From positions 1-64,000 of the forward strand of contig NZ_JFCA01000016.1 of the NCBI RefSeq assembly GCF_000612585.1: a stretch of 64,000 bases of DNA, in the 5' to 3' direction. Below, piece by piece: positions 27,726-36,091 of this stretch (position 1 is its first letter; every line of letters begins with the position of its first letter). Both the position numbers and the translations under genes were made by a program. Under the pieces are notes generated by a model. The model had not been told where the DNA came from. It ran no database searches and worked only from the letters and a program-made list of their open reading frames with translations. This DNA comes from Pseudomonas sp. CHM02. Its GTDB lineage: Bacteria > Pseudomonadota > Gammaproteobacteria > Pseudomonadales > Pseudomonadaceae.

Positions 27726-27937
27726 GCCCCTGCCCGCCACTGGGGCCTTTTTTAAACCTCACAAAAGAAGCCAATGGACACAGTATCTAGTCGCTGTCCG
27801 AGCACCGCATCTGCGGGCATCGGGCGCCAAATCCAGAATATGACAGGACTTGCCTCCCCGGTCCGGTAAGCTGCGCTGGAGCTCGATGCTCCACCGTAAC
27901 TGCCTCGCCGGTCGCCCGTCCGGTCCCGAGGTGTGTT

Positions 27938-28231
27938 ATGACCTTGCTAACCCTTGCTTTGCCCGATGTACGCACCCTTGCCGCCGCCCTGCGCGCCAAG
28001 CTGTGCCGCGAGCCTGTTGGCTTTTCGCCAACTCGTTCAGCCTTTGCTGCACCCTCCCCCCAAGTGCGCCCGGCCCCTCCGCTGGCGCACTGGCGTGTCT
28101 GCCCTGCCACCGGCCAATTGGTCCAGCAGTGGGACCACGCCGACCCTCAAGACCCACAAAGACCGCAGGTTTCCAGACCGGCCCAGACCGGCCTGCTGCT
28201 CGGTCTTTACCTGAGCGCTCGCGCCGCCTGA
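27938..28231 (+). CDS. Small leader ORF upstream of mgtA (97 residues)
   Basis: GAGGTG precedes the ATG at good spacing. The product is Pro/Ala-rich and includes HWRVCPATGQLVQQW, a CP-x-TG-x-L core I associate with a class of small proteobacterial peptides of unknown role. It may be a real small protein or a translated leader. Confidence is limited by composition and lack of comparison. Confidence 0.45.
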   Translation: MTLLTLALPDVRTLAAALRAKLCREPVGFSPTRSAFAAPSPQVRPAPPLAHWRVCPATGQLVQQWDHADPQDPQRPQVSRPAQTGLLLGLYLSARAA

Positions 28232-28277
28232 ACCGGCTGGAAACAGCAACTTCCCAATTAAGACCCTGGAGTTCTTT

Positions 28278-28316
28278 ATGAACACTTCCAGTTGTAAACC
28301 GCTGCGCGCGTTTTAA
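28278..28316 (+). CDS. Candidate 12-residue leader peptide upstream of mgtA
   Basis: GGAG lies six bases before ATG 28278, and the frame reads MNTSSCKPLRAF then TAA. The good ribosome site and location in the mgtA leader suggest a regulatory peptide like enterobacterial MgtL, which is also short, basic and proline-containing. Confidence 0.45.
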   Translation: MNTSSCKPLRAF

Positions 28317-28454
28317 CTAACGCACCCGTAGAAGTTATGTAAGTACCTTATTTAAACCGATCGCGAAGTTAGCGACTCGGCATGCTTTCGCTCGCCTGCA
28401 GTCAGGTAAGTACCGGGTATGTTTTGTCGAAAATTGGCGACAGGAGTACACACA

Positions 28455-31169
28455 ATGAGCGCCGTAAAAAACCCGCCGCTGCACAAGAAAAATGGCACCG
28501 ATGCCGACACCAAACTGTCGATGCGTGCCGCCCGCGAAGCCCACAACGGCCTGTCGGCCACCCTGGCGAACGTACGTGCCACCCAGGATGGCCTGACCGA
28601 GCTGGACGCCTCTGCCCGTCTGCAACGGGAAGGCTACAACGAAGTCGCCCATGACAAGCCGCCTCACGCCATCGTCCAGTTCCTGCAGGCACTGAACAAC
28701 CCGTTCATCTATGTGCTGCTGACCCTGGGCGGGATCAGCTTCTTCACCGACTGCTGGCTACCAATGCAGGAAGGCGAAGACGCAGACCCGACCAAAGTCA
28801 TCATCATCATGACCATGGTGCTGCTCAGCAGCCTGCTGCGCTTCTGGCAGGAACACCGTTCGGCCAAATCTGCCGAAGCCCTGAAAGCCATGGTACGCAC
28901 CACGGCCACCGTGTTGCGCCGTGAGCAGGTAGGTTCGCAACCCACCCTGCGCGAAGTGCCGATGCGCGAGCTGGTGGCCGGCGATATCGTGCAGCTGTCG
29001 GCCGGCGACATGATCCCGGCGGACATCCGCTTGATCGAATCCCGCGACCTGTTCATCAGCCAGGCGGTGCTGACCGGCGAAGCCTTGCCGGTGGAGAAGT
29101 ACGACACCCTCGGCGATGTCACACAGAAATCCGCCGGGCCGGTGGCTGCCGACCAGGGCAACCTGCTGGACCTGCCCAACATCTGCTTCATGGGCACCAA
29201 CGTGGTCAGCGGCCGCGCCAAAGCCGTGGTGGTCGCCACCGGGCCGCGCACTTACTTTGGCTCCCTGGCCAAGGCGATTGTCGGCTCTCGGGTGCAAACC
29301 GCCTTCGACCGTGGGGTGAACAGCGTCAGCTGGTTGTTGATCCGCTTCATGCTGGTGATGGTGCCGATCGTGTTCTTCCTCAACGGTTTCTCCAAGGGCG
29401 ACTGGGGCGATGCGTTCCTCTTCGCGCTGGCGGTTGCGGTGGGCCTCACCCCGGAAATGCTGCCGATGATCGTCAGCGCCAACCTGGCCAAGGGCGCGAA
29501 CGCCATGGCCAAGCGCAAAGTGGTGGTCAAGCGCCTCAATGCGATCCAGAACTTCGGTTCGATGGACGTGCTGTGCACCGACAAGACCGGCACCCTGACC
29601 CAGGACAAGATCATCCTCGAGCATCACGTCAACGCCTTTGGCCAGCGTGATGACGCAGTGCTGTCCCTGGCCTGGCTCAACAGCTATCACCAGAGCGGCA
29701 TGAAGAACCTGATGGACCGGGCCGTGGTGCAGTTCTCGGAGCAGAACCCTAAGTTCCAGGTGCCATTTGCCTACAGCAAGGTCGATGAGCTGCCGTTCGA
29801 CTTTGTCCGCCGTCGCCTGTCGATCGTGGTCAAGGATGCCGCTGACGACCAATTGCTGGTGTGCAAAGGCGCCGTGGAGGAGATGCTGAGCATTTCCACG
29901 CACATGCTGGAAGCCGGTAAAGCCGTGCCGCTGGATGAGCGCCGCCGCGAGGAATTGCTGGCGCTGGCCAACGACTACAACGAAGACGGTTTCCGTGTGC
30001 TGGTGGTGGCCACCCGTCACATCCCTAAATCGCTGGCACGCCAGCAGTACACCACCGCCGATGAGCGCAACCTGGTAATCCAGGGCTTCCTGACCTTCCT
30101 TGATCCACCGAAGGAAACCGCAGGCCCTGCCATTGCTGCACTGCAACAGATCGGCGTGGCGATCAAGGTGCTGACCGGCGACAACGCCGTGGTCACCAGC
30201 AAGATCTGCCGCCAGGTCGGCCTGGAGCCGGGCGAGCCGCTGCTGGGTGCCGAAATCGAAGCGATGGACGACGCCACCCTGCTGCGCCGTGTGGAAGAAC
30301 GCACCGTGTTCGCCAAACTGACACCGCTGCAGAAATCCCGGGTGCTCAAGGCGCTGCAAGCCAATGGGCACACCGTGGGCTTCCTCGGTGACGGCATCAA
30401 CGATGCGCCGGCGCTGCGCGATGCCGACGTGGGTATCTCGGTGGACAGCGGTACTGACATTGCCAAGGAATCGGCCGACATCATCCTGCTGGAAAAGAGC
30501 CTGATGGTGCTGGAAGAAGGTGTGCTCAAGGGCCGTGAAACCTTCGGCAATATCATGAAGTACCTGAACATGACCGCCAGTTCCAACTTCGGCAACGTGT
30601 TCTCGGTGCTGGTGGCGAGTGCGTTCATTCCGTTCCTGCCGATGCTGTCGATCCACCTGCTGCTGCAGAACCTGATGTACGACATCTCCCAGCTGGCCCT
30701 GCCGTGGGACAAGATGGACAAGGAATACCTGGCCAAGCCACGCAAGTGGGATGCCAAAAACATCGGCCGCTTCATGATCTGGATCGGGCCGACCTCATCG
30801 ATCTTCGACATCACCACCTTTGCGCTGATGTGGTACGTGTTCGCCGCCAACAGTGTGGAAATGCAGACCCTGTTCCAGTCCGGTTGGTTTATCGAGGGCC
30901 TGCTCTCGCAAACCCTGGTGGTGCACATGCTGCGTACCCGCAAGATCCCGTTCTTCCAGAGCACCGCCGCCTGGCCGGTGTTGATGATGACCTGCGTGGT
31001 GATCGTGCTGGGGATCTACGTACCGTTCTCGCCGCTGGGCACCCTGGTGGGCCTGCAACCGCTGCCGATGGCGTACTTCCCATGGTTGGTGGGCACCCTG
31101 CTCAGCTACTGCTGCGTGGCCCAATTGATGAAGACGATCTACATCCGCCGCTTCAAGCAGTGGTACTGA
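28455..31169 (+). CDS. mgtA: Magnesium-importing P-type ATPase
   Basis: Imports Mg2+ across the inner membrane (P3B class). The 904-residue product has the actuator motif TGEALPVEK, phosphorylated Asp376 in CTDKTGTLT, the hinge GDGINDAPALRDADVGISV, and about ten membrane helices ending with a C-terminal YIRRFKQWY. AGGAG precedes ATG 28455. It follows a long leader and is single-gene; no mgtC lies nearby. Confidence 0.95.
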   Translation: MSAVKNPPLHKKNGTDADTKLSMRAAREAHNGLSATLANVRATQDGLTELDASARLQREGYNEVAHDKPPHAIVQFLQALNNPFIYVLLTLGGISFFTDCWLPMQEGEDADPTKVIIIMTMVLLSSLLRFWQEHRSAKSAEALKAMVRTTATVLRREQVGSQPTLREVPMRELVAGDIVQLSAGDMIPADIRLIESRDLFISQAVLTGEALPVEKYDTLGDVTQKSAGPVAADQGNLLDLPNICFMGTNVVSGRAKAVVVATGPRTYFGSLAKAIVGSRVQTAFDRGVNSVSWLLIRFMLVMVPIVFFLNGFSKGDWGDAFLFALAVAVGLTPEMLPMIVSANLAKGANAMAKRKVVVKRLNAIQNFGSMDVLCTDKTGTLTQDKIILEHHVNAFGQRDDAVLSLAWLNSYHQSGMKNLMDRAVVQFSEQNPKFQVPFAYSKVDELPFDFVRRRLSIVVKDAADDQLLVCKGAVEEMLSISTHMLEAGKAVPLDERRREELLALANDYNEDGFRVLVVATRHIPKSLARQQYTTADERNLVIQGFLTFLDPPKETAGPAIAALQQIGVAIKVLTGDNAVVTSKICRQVGLEPGEPLLGAEIEAMDDATLLRRVEERTVFAKLTPLQKSRVLKALQANGHTVGFLGDGINDAPALRDADVGISVDSGTDIAKESADIILLEKSLMVLEEGVLKGRETFGNIMKYLNMTASSNFGNVFSVLVASAFIPFLPMLSIHLLLQNLMYDISQLALPWDKMDKEYLAKPRKWDAKNIGRFMIWIGPTSSIFDITTFALMWYVFAANSVEMQTLFQSGWFIEGLLSQTLVVHMLRTRKIPFFQSTAAWPVLMMTCVVIVLGIYVPFSPLGTLVGLQPLPMAYFPWLVGTLLSYCCVAQLMKTIYIRRFKQWY

Positions 31170-31187
31170 GTTTCACACTGCCCCTCC

Positions 31188-31272
31188 TTGTAGGAGCCGG
31201 CTTGCCGGCGATGGCGTCCCGTTAAACAACGGTGACCCCAAGGGCCTCATCGCCGGCAAGCCGGCTCCTACG
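31188..31272. repeat. REP inverted pair (REPIN)
   Basis: TAGGAGCCGGCTTGCCGGCG (from 31191) is matched in inverse by CGCCGGCAAGCCGGCTCCTA (ending 31270), with a non-repeat spacer of about 35 bases. This is the abundant Pseudomonas REP type, mobilised in trans by RAYT transposases. It lies between mgtA and the DUF2493 gene. Confidence 0.9.
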
Positions 31273-31305
31273 CAAAGGCAGCGTTTGCCATGTAAGGAAA
31301 TTTTT

Positions 31306-31653
31306 ATGCGCGTCTTGATCTGTGCAGGTCGTCATTACGCCGACACCCACATGTCCCGCCAAGTGCTGGACGCTTACCATCGCCTGCGCCCGGTGCGGGT
31401 ACTCATTCACGGCGGCAACCAATTCCTCGGCAGCGACGTCGAGGACTGGGCGCGGGAACTGGGCATCGACGTGGTGCGCTACCCGCCCAACTGGCAACGC
31501 CACGGCAAACAGGCGGAACGCCAGCGCAACCATTTCATGCTCACCGACAGCCGCCCCGATGTGGTCATCGCCCTGCCCGGTGGGGACGACACCTGCGAGC
31601 TGGTCTGCCAGGCCAAGGCCAGCGGCATTTCGGTGCTGACCGTAGAAAGCTGA
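31306..31653 (+). CDS. DUF2493 (YspA-like SLOG) protein
   Basis: The 115-residue Rossmann-like protein has MRVLICAGRHYAD, the loop LIHGGNQFLGSDVEDWARE and the C-terminal PDVVIALPGGDDT. These match DUF2493/YspA, a nucleotide-binding SLOG-superfamily domain found on phages and chromosomes. Function unknown; ligand likely a nucleotide derivative. Good site AAGGAA before ATG 31306. Confidence 0.85.
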   Translation: MRVLICAGRHYADTHMSRQVLDAYHRLRPVRVLIHGGNQFLGSDVEDWARELGIDVVRYPPNWQRHGKQAERQRNHFMLTDSRPDVVIALPGGDDTCELVCQAKASGISVLTVES

Positions 31654-31671
31654 ATTCACGCGAGGTGCATC

Positions 31672-32493
31672 ATGCACAAAAAACACACCCCTGGCCGCCA
31701 GGACGGGTTCGCCAAATACCGTGCGCGTCACTACCGGGGCGCACGCCACACTTTACTGTTGCTACCGCCGGCCAGACGCCGTGCGTTGCAGCGCAACCTG
31801 ATCTTTATCGGGTTGACCCTGGGCATTCTGTTGGTGATTGCCTTGCTGTCGAAGGCCAATGCAGCCGGTGGCGCGTATGGGGTCGACGATGGCGCGATCA
31901 ATGCGCCAGGCGAATGCAATGTCGACGCCTGGTACACCGCCAATCGGCACGATGGCAGTACCCACAATGAAACGCTGTCGCCGGCGTGCACGTTCGCCGC
32001 GATGCCCTTGGTGCAATGGGGCGTGGCCCTGTCACGTGCCACTGACCCGGAGCAAGGTGAAACTCAGGTCAGCCCGCAGCTCAAGGCGCAGGTGTGGTCG
32101 CGGCAAGACTTGGGCCTGGAAATGGCCGTGGCTGCCGGCGCGCACATTGCGCTGGATCGCCGGCACGGTTTTGATGGCGCAGACTTCAACATTCCGTTGA
32201 CGTGGCAGCCGCTGGAGCCACTGCGGCTGAACCTGAATGCCGGCTGGTCCCATGCCTATAACGACGGCGATCAACAGCATCGCCTGACCTGGGGCAGCGG
32301 CGTGGAATACCAGGTAGCGCCTGTGTTGACGCTGATCGCCGAGCGTTACGGCCAGGATGGCGGCGATCAGGCCTGGCAGGCCGGGCCCAGGTTTCATCTG
32401 GGCGAGTTTGTCGACGTCGACCTGATCGTCGGGCGCAGCCTGATCGGCGAGCGGACGCAATGGCTGACCACGGGTGCCACCTTACGTTTCTAG
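31672..32493 (+). CDS. Membrane-anchored hypothetical protein with beta-rich domain
   Basis: The 273-residue product has a basic N-terminus (about 1-40), one transmembrane helix (about 43-62, NLIFIGLTLGILLVIALL), then an extracytoplasmic part with two cysteines (GECNVD, PACTFA) and repeated amphipathic strands ending in ...LTTGATLRF, a terminal Phe typical of outer-membrane barrels. It is 18 bases after the DUF2493 gene, perhaps an operon. No family recognised. Confidence 0.7.
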   Translation: MHKKHTPGRQDGFAKYRARHYRGARHTLLLLPPARRRALQRNLIFIGLTLGILLVIALLSKANAAGGAYGVDDGAINAPGECNVDAWYTANRHDGSTHNETLSPACTFAAMPLVQWGVALSRATDPEQGETQVSPQLKAQVWSRQDLGLEMAVAAGAHIALDRRHGFDGADFNIPLTWQPLEPLRLNLNAGWSHAYNDGDQQHRLTWGSGVEYQVAPVLTLIAERYGQDGGDQAWQAGPRFHLGEFVDVDLIVGRSLIGERTQWLTTGATLRF

Positions 32494-33179
32494 CCCTTGG
32501 CCTGCTGTTCCAGGTGCAGCTGCAATTGCGGGTCGATCTGCAGTTGCCCCGCCAGGTCATCGAGATAATTGCGTTCGGCGTCCTGCTGATCATCCACCAA
32601 CATCACACTGGCCAGGTACACCTCCGCCGCCACCGCCGGGTCGCTGGCGAACTCGGCGAAATCCGCGGCATCCAGGGGCTTGGCGACTTCGGCGTCGAGC
32701 CACTGCTGCAGTTGCGGGTCGTCGGTATGCCGGCCCAGTTCGCTGGAAATCAGCTGTTGTTCTTTTTCATCGATGCGCCCGTCAGCCTTGGCGGCCGCGA
32801 TCAAGGCGCGCAATACGGCGTGGCTGTGGGCCTCGGCTTCAGGGCCGTCAAGCTGGTCCACCGTCTGGAAGGCTTGCTGCGGCGCATGGGCTTGCTGGCG
32901 CTGCCAGGCCTGATACGCCTGAAACGCCGCCATGCCCAGGGATGCCAGCGCGGCGTAGTTCATCCCGCCGGAGCGCCCCCGTGCCGCAGGCGTGCCCGTT
33001 GCCCCTCCCAGCAGGCCGCCAAGGCCGCCCAACAGACCTCCCAAACCGCCGCCGGCCGAAGCATTGCCGGTGCTGCTGCCTTTCAATAAACCGCCGAGCA
33101 GCCCGCCCAGACCGCCTGAGGGAGCACTGCCCCCTTGCCCGGTGCGCAAGAGTTGCTCCAGTAAGTCGCTGGTGTTCAT
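32490..33179 (-). CDS. DUF533 / TerB-like (YebE-type) protein
   Basis: The 229-residue product starts MNTSDLLEQLLRTGQGG, followed by a Gly/Leu-rich repeat segment (GGLGGLLGGLL, about 15-70), a hydrophobic stretch (MNYAALASLGMAAFQAYQAW) and a C-terminal TerB-like helical domain with AAAKADGRIDEKEQQLI. This is the DUF533 pattern; relatives are inner-membrane proteins of unknown role. Its stop overlaps the convergent upstream gene. Confidence 0.85.
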   Translation of the reverse strand: MNTSDLLEQLLRTGQGGSAPSGGLGGLLGGLLKGSSTGNASAGGGLGGLLGGLGGLLGGATGTPAARGRSGGMNYAALASLGMAAFQAYQAWQRQQAHAPQQAFQTVDQLDGPEAEAHSHAVLRALIAAAKADGRIDEKEQQLISSELGRHTDDPQLQQWLDAEVAKPLDAADFAEFASDPAVAAEVYLASVMLVDDQQDAERNYLDDLAGQLQIDPQLQLHLEQQAKG

Positions 33180-33303
33180 GGTGTCACCCTCCCAGGGCGC
33201 AATATTGGCGTCCAACAACCATAGCCCGCCCGTGCCGGAACACCATGACCGCCGGGCGGGCACGGCCTATCATGGCGTCATCGTGCCTTCGAGGGAACAC
33301 CCA

Positions 33304-33831
33304 GTGAACCGGATTGAGCACATCGTATTGATGGCGAGCTACAACCAGTGGATGAACCGCAAGCTCTACGACGTGGCCAGCACCTTGTCGGATGCCGAGT
33401 TGCGCATGGACCGCCAGGCGTTTTTCGGCTCGATCCTCGGGACGCTGAACCATTTGGCCTTGGGCGACACGGTCTGGCTCAAGCGTTTTGCCCAGCACCC
33501 CGCAGGCTACGCAGCGCTGGCGCCATTGCACACGATCGCAACACCTGTCGATCTCCAGCAACTGGCCTTTGCCGATCTGCATGAGCTGGCGGTCCGTCGC
33601 GCCTGGCTGGACCAGCTCATCATCGACTGGGTCAGCACCGTGCAGGAGTCCGACCTCGATCATCGCCTGCACTACCACAACATGCGGGGTGTAGCCGCCG
33701 ATAAAGACTTCTTCAGCCTGCTGGTGCATTTCTTCAATCACCAGACCCACCACCGGGGCCAGGCAACGACGTTGCTGGCCCAGGCGGGGTTGGATGTGGG
33801 GACTACAGATTTACTGGCGCTGATCGACTGA
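33304..33831 (+). CDS. DinB-family protein
   Basis: The 175-residue four-helix protein (GTG start at 33304) has the DinB-superfamily metal site: His in TLNHLALGD and two His in FFNHQTHHRGQATTLL. Members are thiol-dependent transferases or damage-induced proteins; the substrate cannot be told. Upstream frame is open but lacks homologous sequence. Weak Shine-Dalgarno. Confidence 0.85.
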   Translation: MNRIEHIVLMASYNQWMNRKLYDVASTLSDAELRMDRQAFFGSILGTLNHLALGDTVWLKRFAQHPAGYAALAPLHTIATPVDLQQLAFADLHELAVRRAWLDQLIIDWVSTVQESDLDHRLHYHNMRGVAADKDFFSLLVHFFNHQTHHRGQATTLLAQAGLDVGTTDLLALID

Positions 33832-34051
33832 ATGTGGCTGGGTGTCGACACTCATCATCGCTTCCTTTTTATTGATGGGTTGCGTGGCAGGTCAACGTCC
33901 AGGCCAGGGGTTGAACAGGCCCGCAAACCAAACCGAACGCTGTCACGCCGATGGGGTCGAAATCCCAGGTGCCGGGATTTCTATCGCCCCGCCCTCCCCG
34001 CGTGCATTGTGGGTCTACCAATGCGCGTACCCCCAAGAAGGAGACGCTTAC

Positions 34052-34333
34052 ATGGTCATTCACTTCAAAGTCGCAGGGCACTTGGCCTGTGGCCACCACG
34101 GTACCAACCTCCCATCCAGCACTGAGCTGAACCGAGTCAAATGCCGTACCTGCCGCAACACCGAAGCCTACAAGGAAGCGCGCCGCACCCAGCGCAACGC
34201 CGCCCGCCGCGCCAACCGCAAAGCCAGGACCCACTCGGTCATCGACTGGCGCAGCGCCTGGACGCAACGCCTGACCGACCTGCCCGGCTTGCAGCGTTTG
34301 CCACGCGGTTTCAGTGGCCAGCCCTTCGTCTGA
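34052..34333 (+). CDS. Small basic Cys-containing hypothetical protein
   Basis: The 93-residue product starts MVIHFKVAGHLACGHHG after AAGGAG and has CGHHG plus CRTC, a possible zinc ribbon, followed by an Arg-rich stretch (RRTQRNAARRANRKAR) suggesting nucleic-acid binding. The frame is open to ATG 33842, where MSTLIIASFLLMGC looks like a weak lipobox; a longer product is possible but the ribosome site favours 34052. Confidence 0.6.
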   Translation: MVIHFKVAGHLACGHHGTNLPSSTELNRVKCRTCRNTEAYKEARRTQRNAARRANRKARTHSVIDWRSAWTQRLTDLPGLQRLPRGFSGQPFV

Positions 34334-34343
34334 GCCACAGATG

Positions 34344-34377
34344 CAAAAAAGCCCCGGACGAACCGGGGCTTGTTTTT
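34344..34377. terminator. Bidirectional terminator
   Basis: AAAAAAGCCCCGG, loop, CCGGGGCTTGTTTTT lies between convergent small genes. Confidence 0.85.
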
Positions 34378-34385
34378 ACGTTCAC

Positions 34386-34577
34386 TCAATCATCATTGGA
34401 AACCGGCCTGTTCCGCACGCGGTAGCACGGCAGCGTCGCGGCGTAGGCCAATGCCTGCTCGCGGGAGTTGAACGACGCCAACCGGTCCTGGGGCGTGCAC
34501 ACGCGCCACGGTCCGAAGTTGACCTGCACCACGTCGTATCCATTGATGTGCAGCTTGTTCAGCATTGGAGCGCTCAT
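34386..34577 (-). CDS. Small hypothetical protein
   Basis: The 63-residue product starts MSAPMLNKLHINGYDVVQVNFGPWRV after GAGG. Compact alpha/beta pattern, no signal. No family known. A GTG two codons upstream is less well placed. Confidence 0.6.
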   Translation of the reverse strand: MSAPMLNKLHINGYDVVQVNFGPWRVCTPQDRLASFNSREQALAYAATLPCYRVRNRPVSNDD

Positions 34578-34670
34578 AGTCACCTCGCTTTCCTGAGATG
34601 TTGCCAGCGTTGAAACCCTACCTTACACCCGCATCCAGGGTGATGACCGACCGCGTGTCGCGGCGCCAGG

Positions 34671-34838
34671 TTACTTGACCTTGCTGCTCAAGGAATCGAG
34701 GCTGCGCTTGAACTCATCGAATGCGCGATCCTGCGCGTCCAGCTTTCTGTTCAGATCTTGCAGCCCGCCATCACTGCCTTTCTGCGCCGCTTGCAGCTTG
34801 TTCCCGTGCTGTGGGAATACACTGGCCAACCCCCTCAA
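34671..34838 (-). CDS. Possible small coiled-coil protein (55 residues)
   Basis: A frame ending at 34671 reads FPQHGNKLQAAQKGSDGG then a charged helix (DLNRKLDAQDRAFDEFKRSLDSLSSKVK), which looks like true coding sequence. The upstream limit is a stop at 34851-34853 and the best start is TTG 34838, with no Shine-Dalgarno. It may be a remnant of a longer gene. Confidence 0.4.
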   Translation of the reverse strand: MRGLASVFPQHGNKLQAAQKGSDGGLQDLNRKLDAQDRAFDEFKRSLDSLSSKVK

Positions 34839-34963
34839 CGCAGGTGTAGATCACTGATCTGCCACGCTTTTTCAGGCGCGCCCTTGTGCAATAAACCGAC
34901 CTTCCGACCTTGCGCCGAAGCGCCTGGGTCTATATATTCCCAACCCTGCTACACCGCGCTACC

Positions 34964-35050
34964 GCCCGAATGGCGAAACTGGTAGACGCATGGGACTTAA
35001 AATCCCCCGCTCGTAAGGGCGTCCCGGTTCGATTCCGGGTTCGGGCACCA
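34964..35050 (+). tRNA. tRNA-Leu (anticodon UAA)
   Basis: The acceptor stem GCCCGAA 34964-34970 pairs with TTCGGGC 35040-35046, followed by ACCA. The anticodon loop in GGGACTTAAAATCCC gives TAA, the long variable arm is typical of class II leucine tRNAs, and GGTTCGATTCC is the T-loop. Phage genes start just downstream, so the 3' end probably contains the prophage attachment core. Confidence 0.95.
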
Positions 35051-35060
35051 AGGATATCAA
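35030..35060. other. Probable prophage left boundary (attachment site in tRNA 3' end)
   Basis: Tyrosine integrases often use the 3' end of a tRNA, and the phage gene block begins immediately after this tRNA-Leu. The direct-repeat partner would be past the window, so the core cannot be delimited. Confidence 0.45.
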
Positions 35061-35214
35061 GGGCTTGCATGATAAACTTCGTGCAGGCCCTTATCTTTTA
35101 CGCTTCGCAATTTCCAAGCTTGCTCCGCAATTTCCATCTCCGGCGTCCTGCCGACGAACATAAACCACTCCAAAGACCAACTGCTAAGCTGTTCACTCCA
35201 CCAGAGGAACGCCG

Positions 35215-35424
35215 ATGCCCAACTCAGACCTGATTCCCTCGCTGCTCTCCAAGATCTACGAAAACCAACTGGCCCTCGAAGCATCGATCATGGAGCTTTC
35301 GAACTGGGTCGAGCAGCGCGGCTCCGCTGACGTGGCAGAAAATATCCGGGGCGCTCTGCACACCATCGACGAGAACGAAGAGTTCATCAAGCTGACCCTC
35401 GCTGTGCTCATGGCGCCTGACTGA
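35215..35424 (+). CDS. Small hypothetical prophage-end protein
   Basis: The 69-residue acidic, helical product starts MPNSDLIPSLLSKIYENQLALEASIMEL after GAGGAAC. It is the first gene after the tRNA and is on the opposite strand to the structural genes. No known family. Confidence 0.65.
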   Translation: MPNSDLIPSLLSKIYENQLALEASIMELSNWVEQRGSADVAENIRGALHTIDENEEFIKLTLAVLMAPD

Positions 35425-35601
35425 TCATCGGGTAAACCTGCAACGGGCTGAACAAGTGGGCATACGACAGTTGGGTGGCTTTAGGCGGGCTCGGGACAGA
35501 CGTTGCGAGCGCTGACGATGTGGAAATTTATTTCCCGTCCAGGCTAAAGCAAGGTCGCCAGCGGACGATAGCATTACAACGTCTATAATCAAGGTTCTGC
35601 C

Positions 35602-36075
35602 ATGCTAACAATCATGCCGTCCCCTCAAGCCCCCTCCCAGCCCTCCGTCCTGCCATCATCCTCAAAACCCGCCCCAGAAAGCGCTACTAAAGTATCCTCG
35701 GAGGAAAAACCAGTTGTTACGGAAGGGGTGAAAGTGACGATTTCCGGAGCAGGGCTACAAAAAGCCTCTGGATCCAAAAATGAAAATAGCGACATTGAGA
35801 ATAGCGGCCTGCCAGACAGCATTCAGCAAACACTCAAGATGATCCGAGAGATAAAAAAGCAAATCGCTGAAAAGATGGCTGAACTGCAGGCGATAATGGC
35901 GGATTCCAGCCTATCGCCTGAGGATGCACGGATAAAGGCTAGCAATTTGCAAAGCCAATTGAGCTCGCTTAGTGGAGCGCTGAGTGTTGCTAACACGGCG
36001 CTATCAGAAGGCATGAAAAACCTGAAGCTAGGTCCAGATCAAGCTATAACGGCAACGACACTTGCAATGAAGTAG
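35602..36075 (+). CDS. Coiled-coil hypothetical protein, prophage cargo
   Basis: The 157-residue product has a Ser/Pro-rich N-terminus (1-45), a VKVTISGAGLQK segment, and a helical C-terminal half with heptads (IREIKKQIAEKMAELQAIMADSSLSPEDARIKASNLQSQL in two parts). Similar coiled-coil proteins with SDIE-x2-GLPD motifs are common in Pseudomonas and uncharacterised. AT-richer than its neighbours, on the strand opposite to the phage late genes, it looks like a lysogenic-conversion gene. MPSPQ (35614) is an alternative start; no clear ribosome site. Confidence 0.6.
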   Translation: MLTIMPSPQAPSQPSVLPSSSKPAPESATKVSSEEKPVVTEGVKVTISGAGLQKASGSKNENSDIENSGLPDSIQQTLKMIREIKKQIAEKMAELQAIMADSSLSPEDARIKASNLQSQLSSLSGALSVANTALSEGMKNLKLGPDQAITATTLAMK

Positions 36076-36091
36076 AGATTTTTATTTGACA

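Larger units (their letters stand above)
27726..28454 (+). promoter_or_regulatory. Long 5' leader of mgtA with structured segments and small ORFs
   Basis: The region between the arsB-type gene and mgtA (over 900 bases) has no large gene. After the promoter come a GC-rich segment with a GGAGC/GCTCC hairpin near 27878-27892, a 97-codon ORF, a 12-codon ORF, a bare ATG-TAA at about 28336-28341, and GTAAGTACC repeated at 28339-28347 and 28406-28414. In enterobacteria the mgtA leader controls the gene through leader translation and RNA folding, so a like role is inferred. Confidence 0.5.

Noticed and set aside
27726-27753. Attenuator for the mgtA transcript
   Set aside because: The 5' arm lies before or at the expected transcription start, so this hairpin cannot form in that RNA; it could only end transcripts from upstream.
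28758-30656. Open frame of 632 codons on the minus strand
   Set aside because: Antisense shadow of mgtA, His/Gln/Arg-rich with no family pattern.
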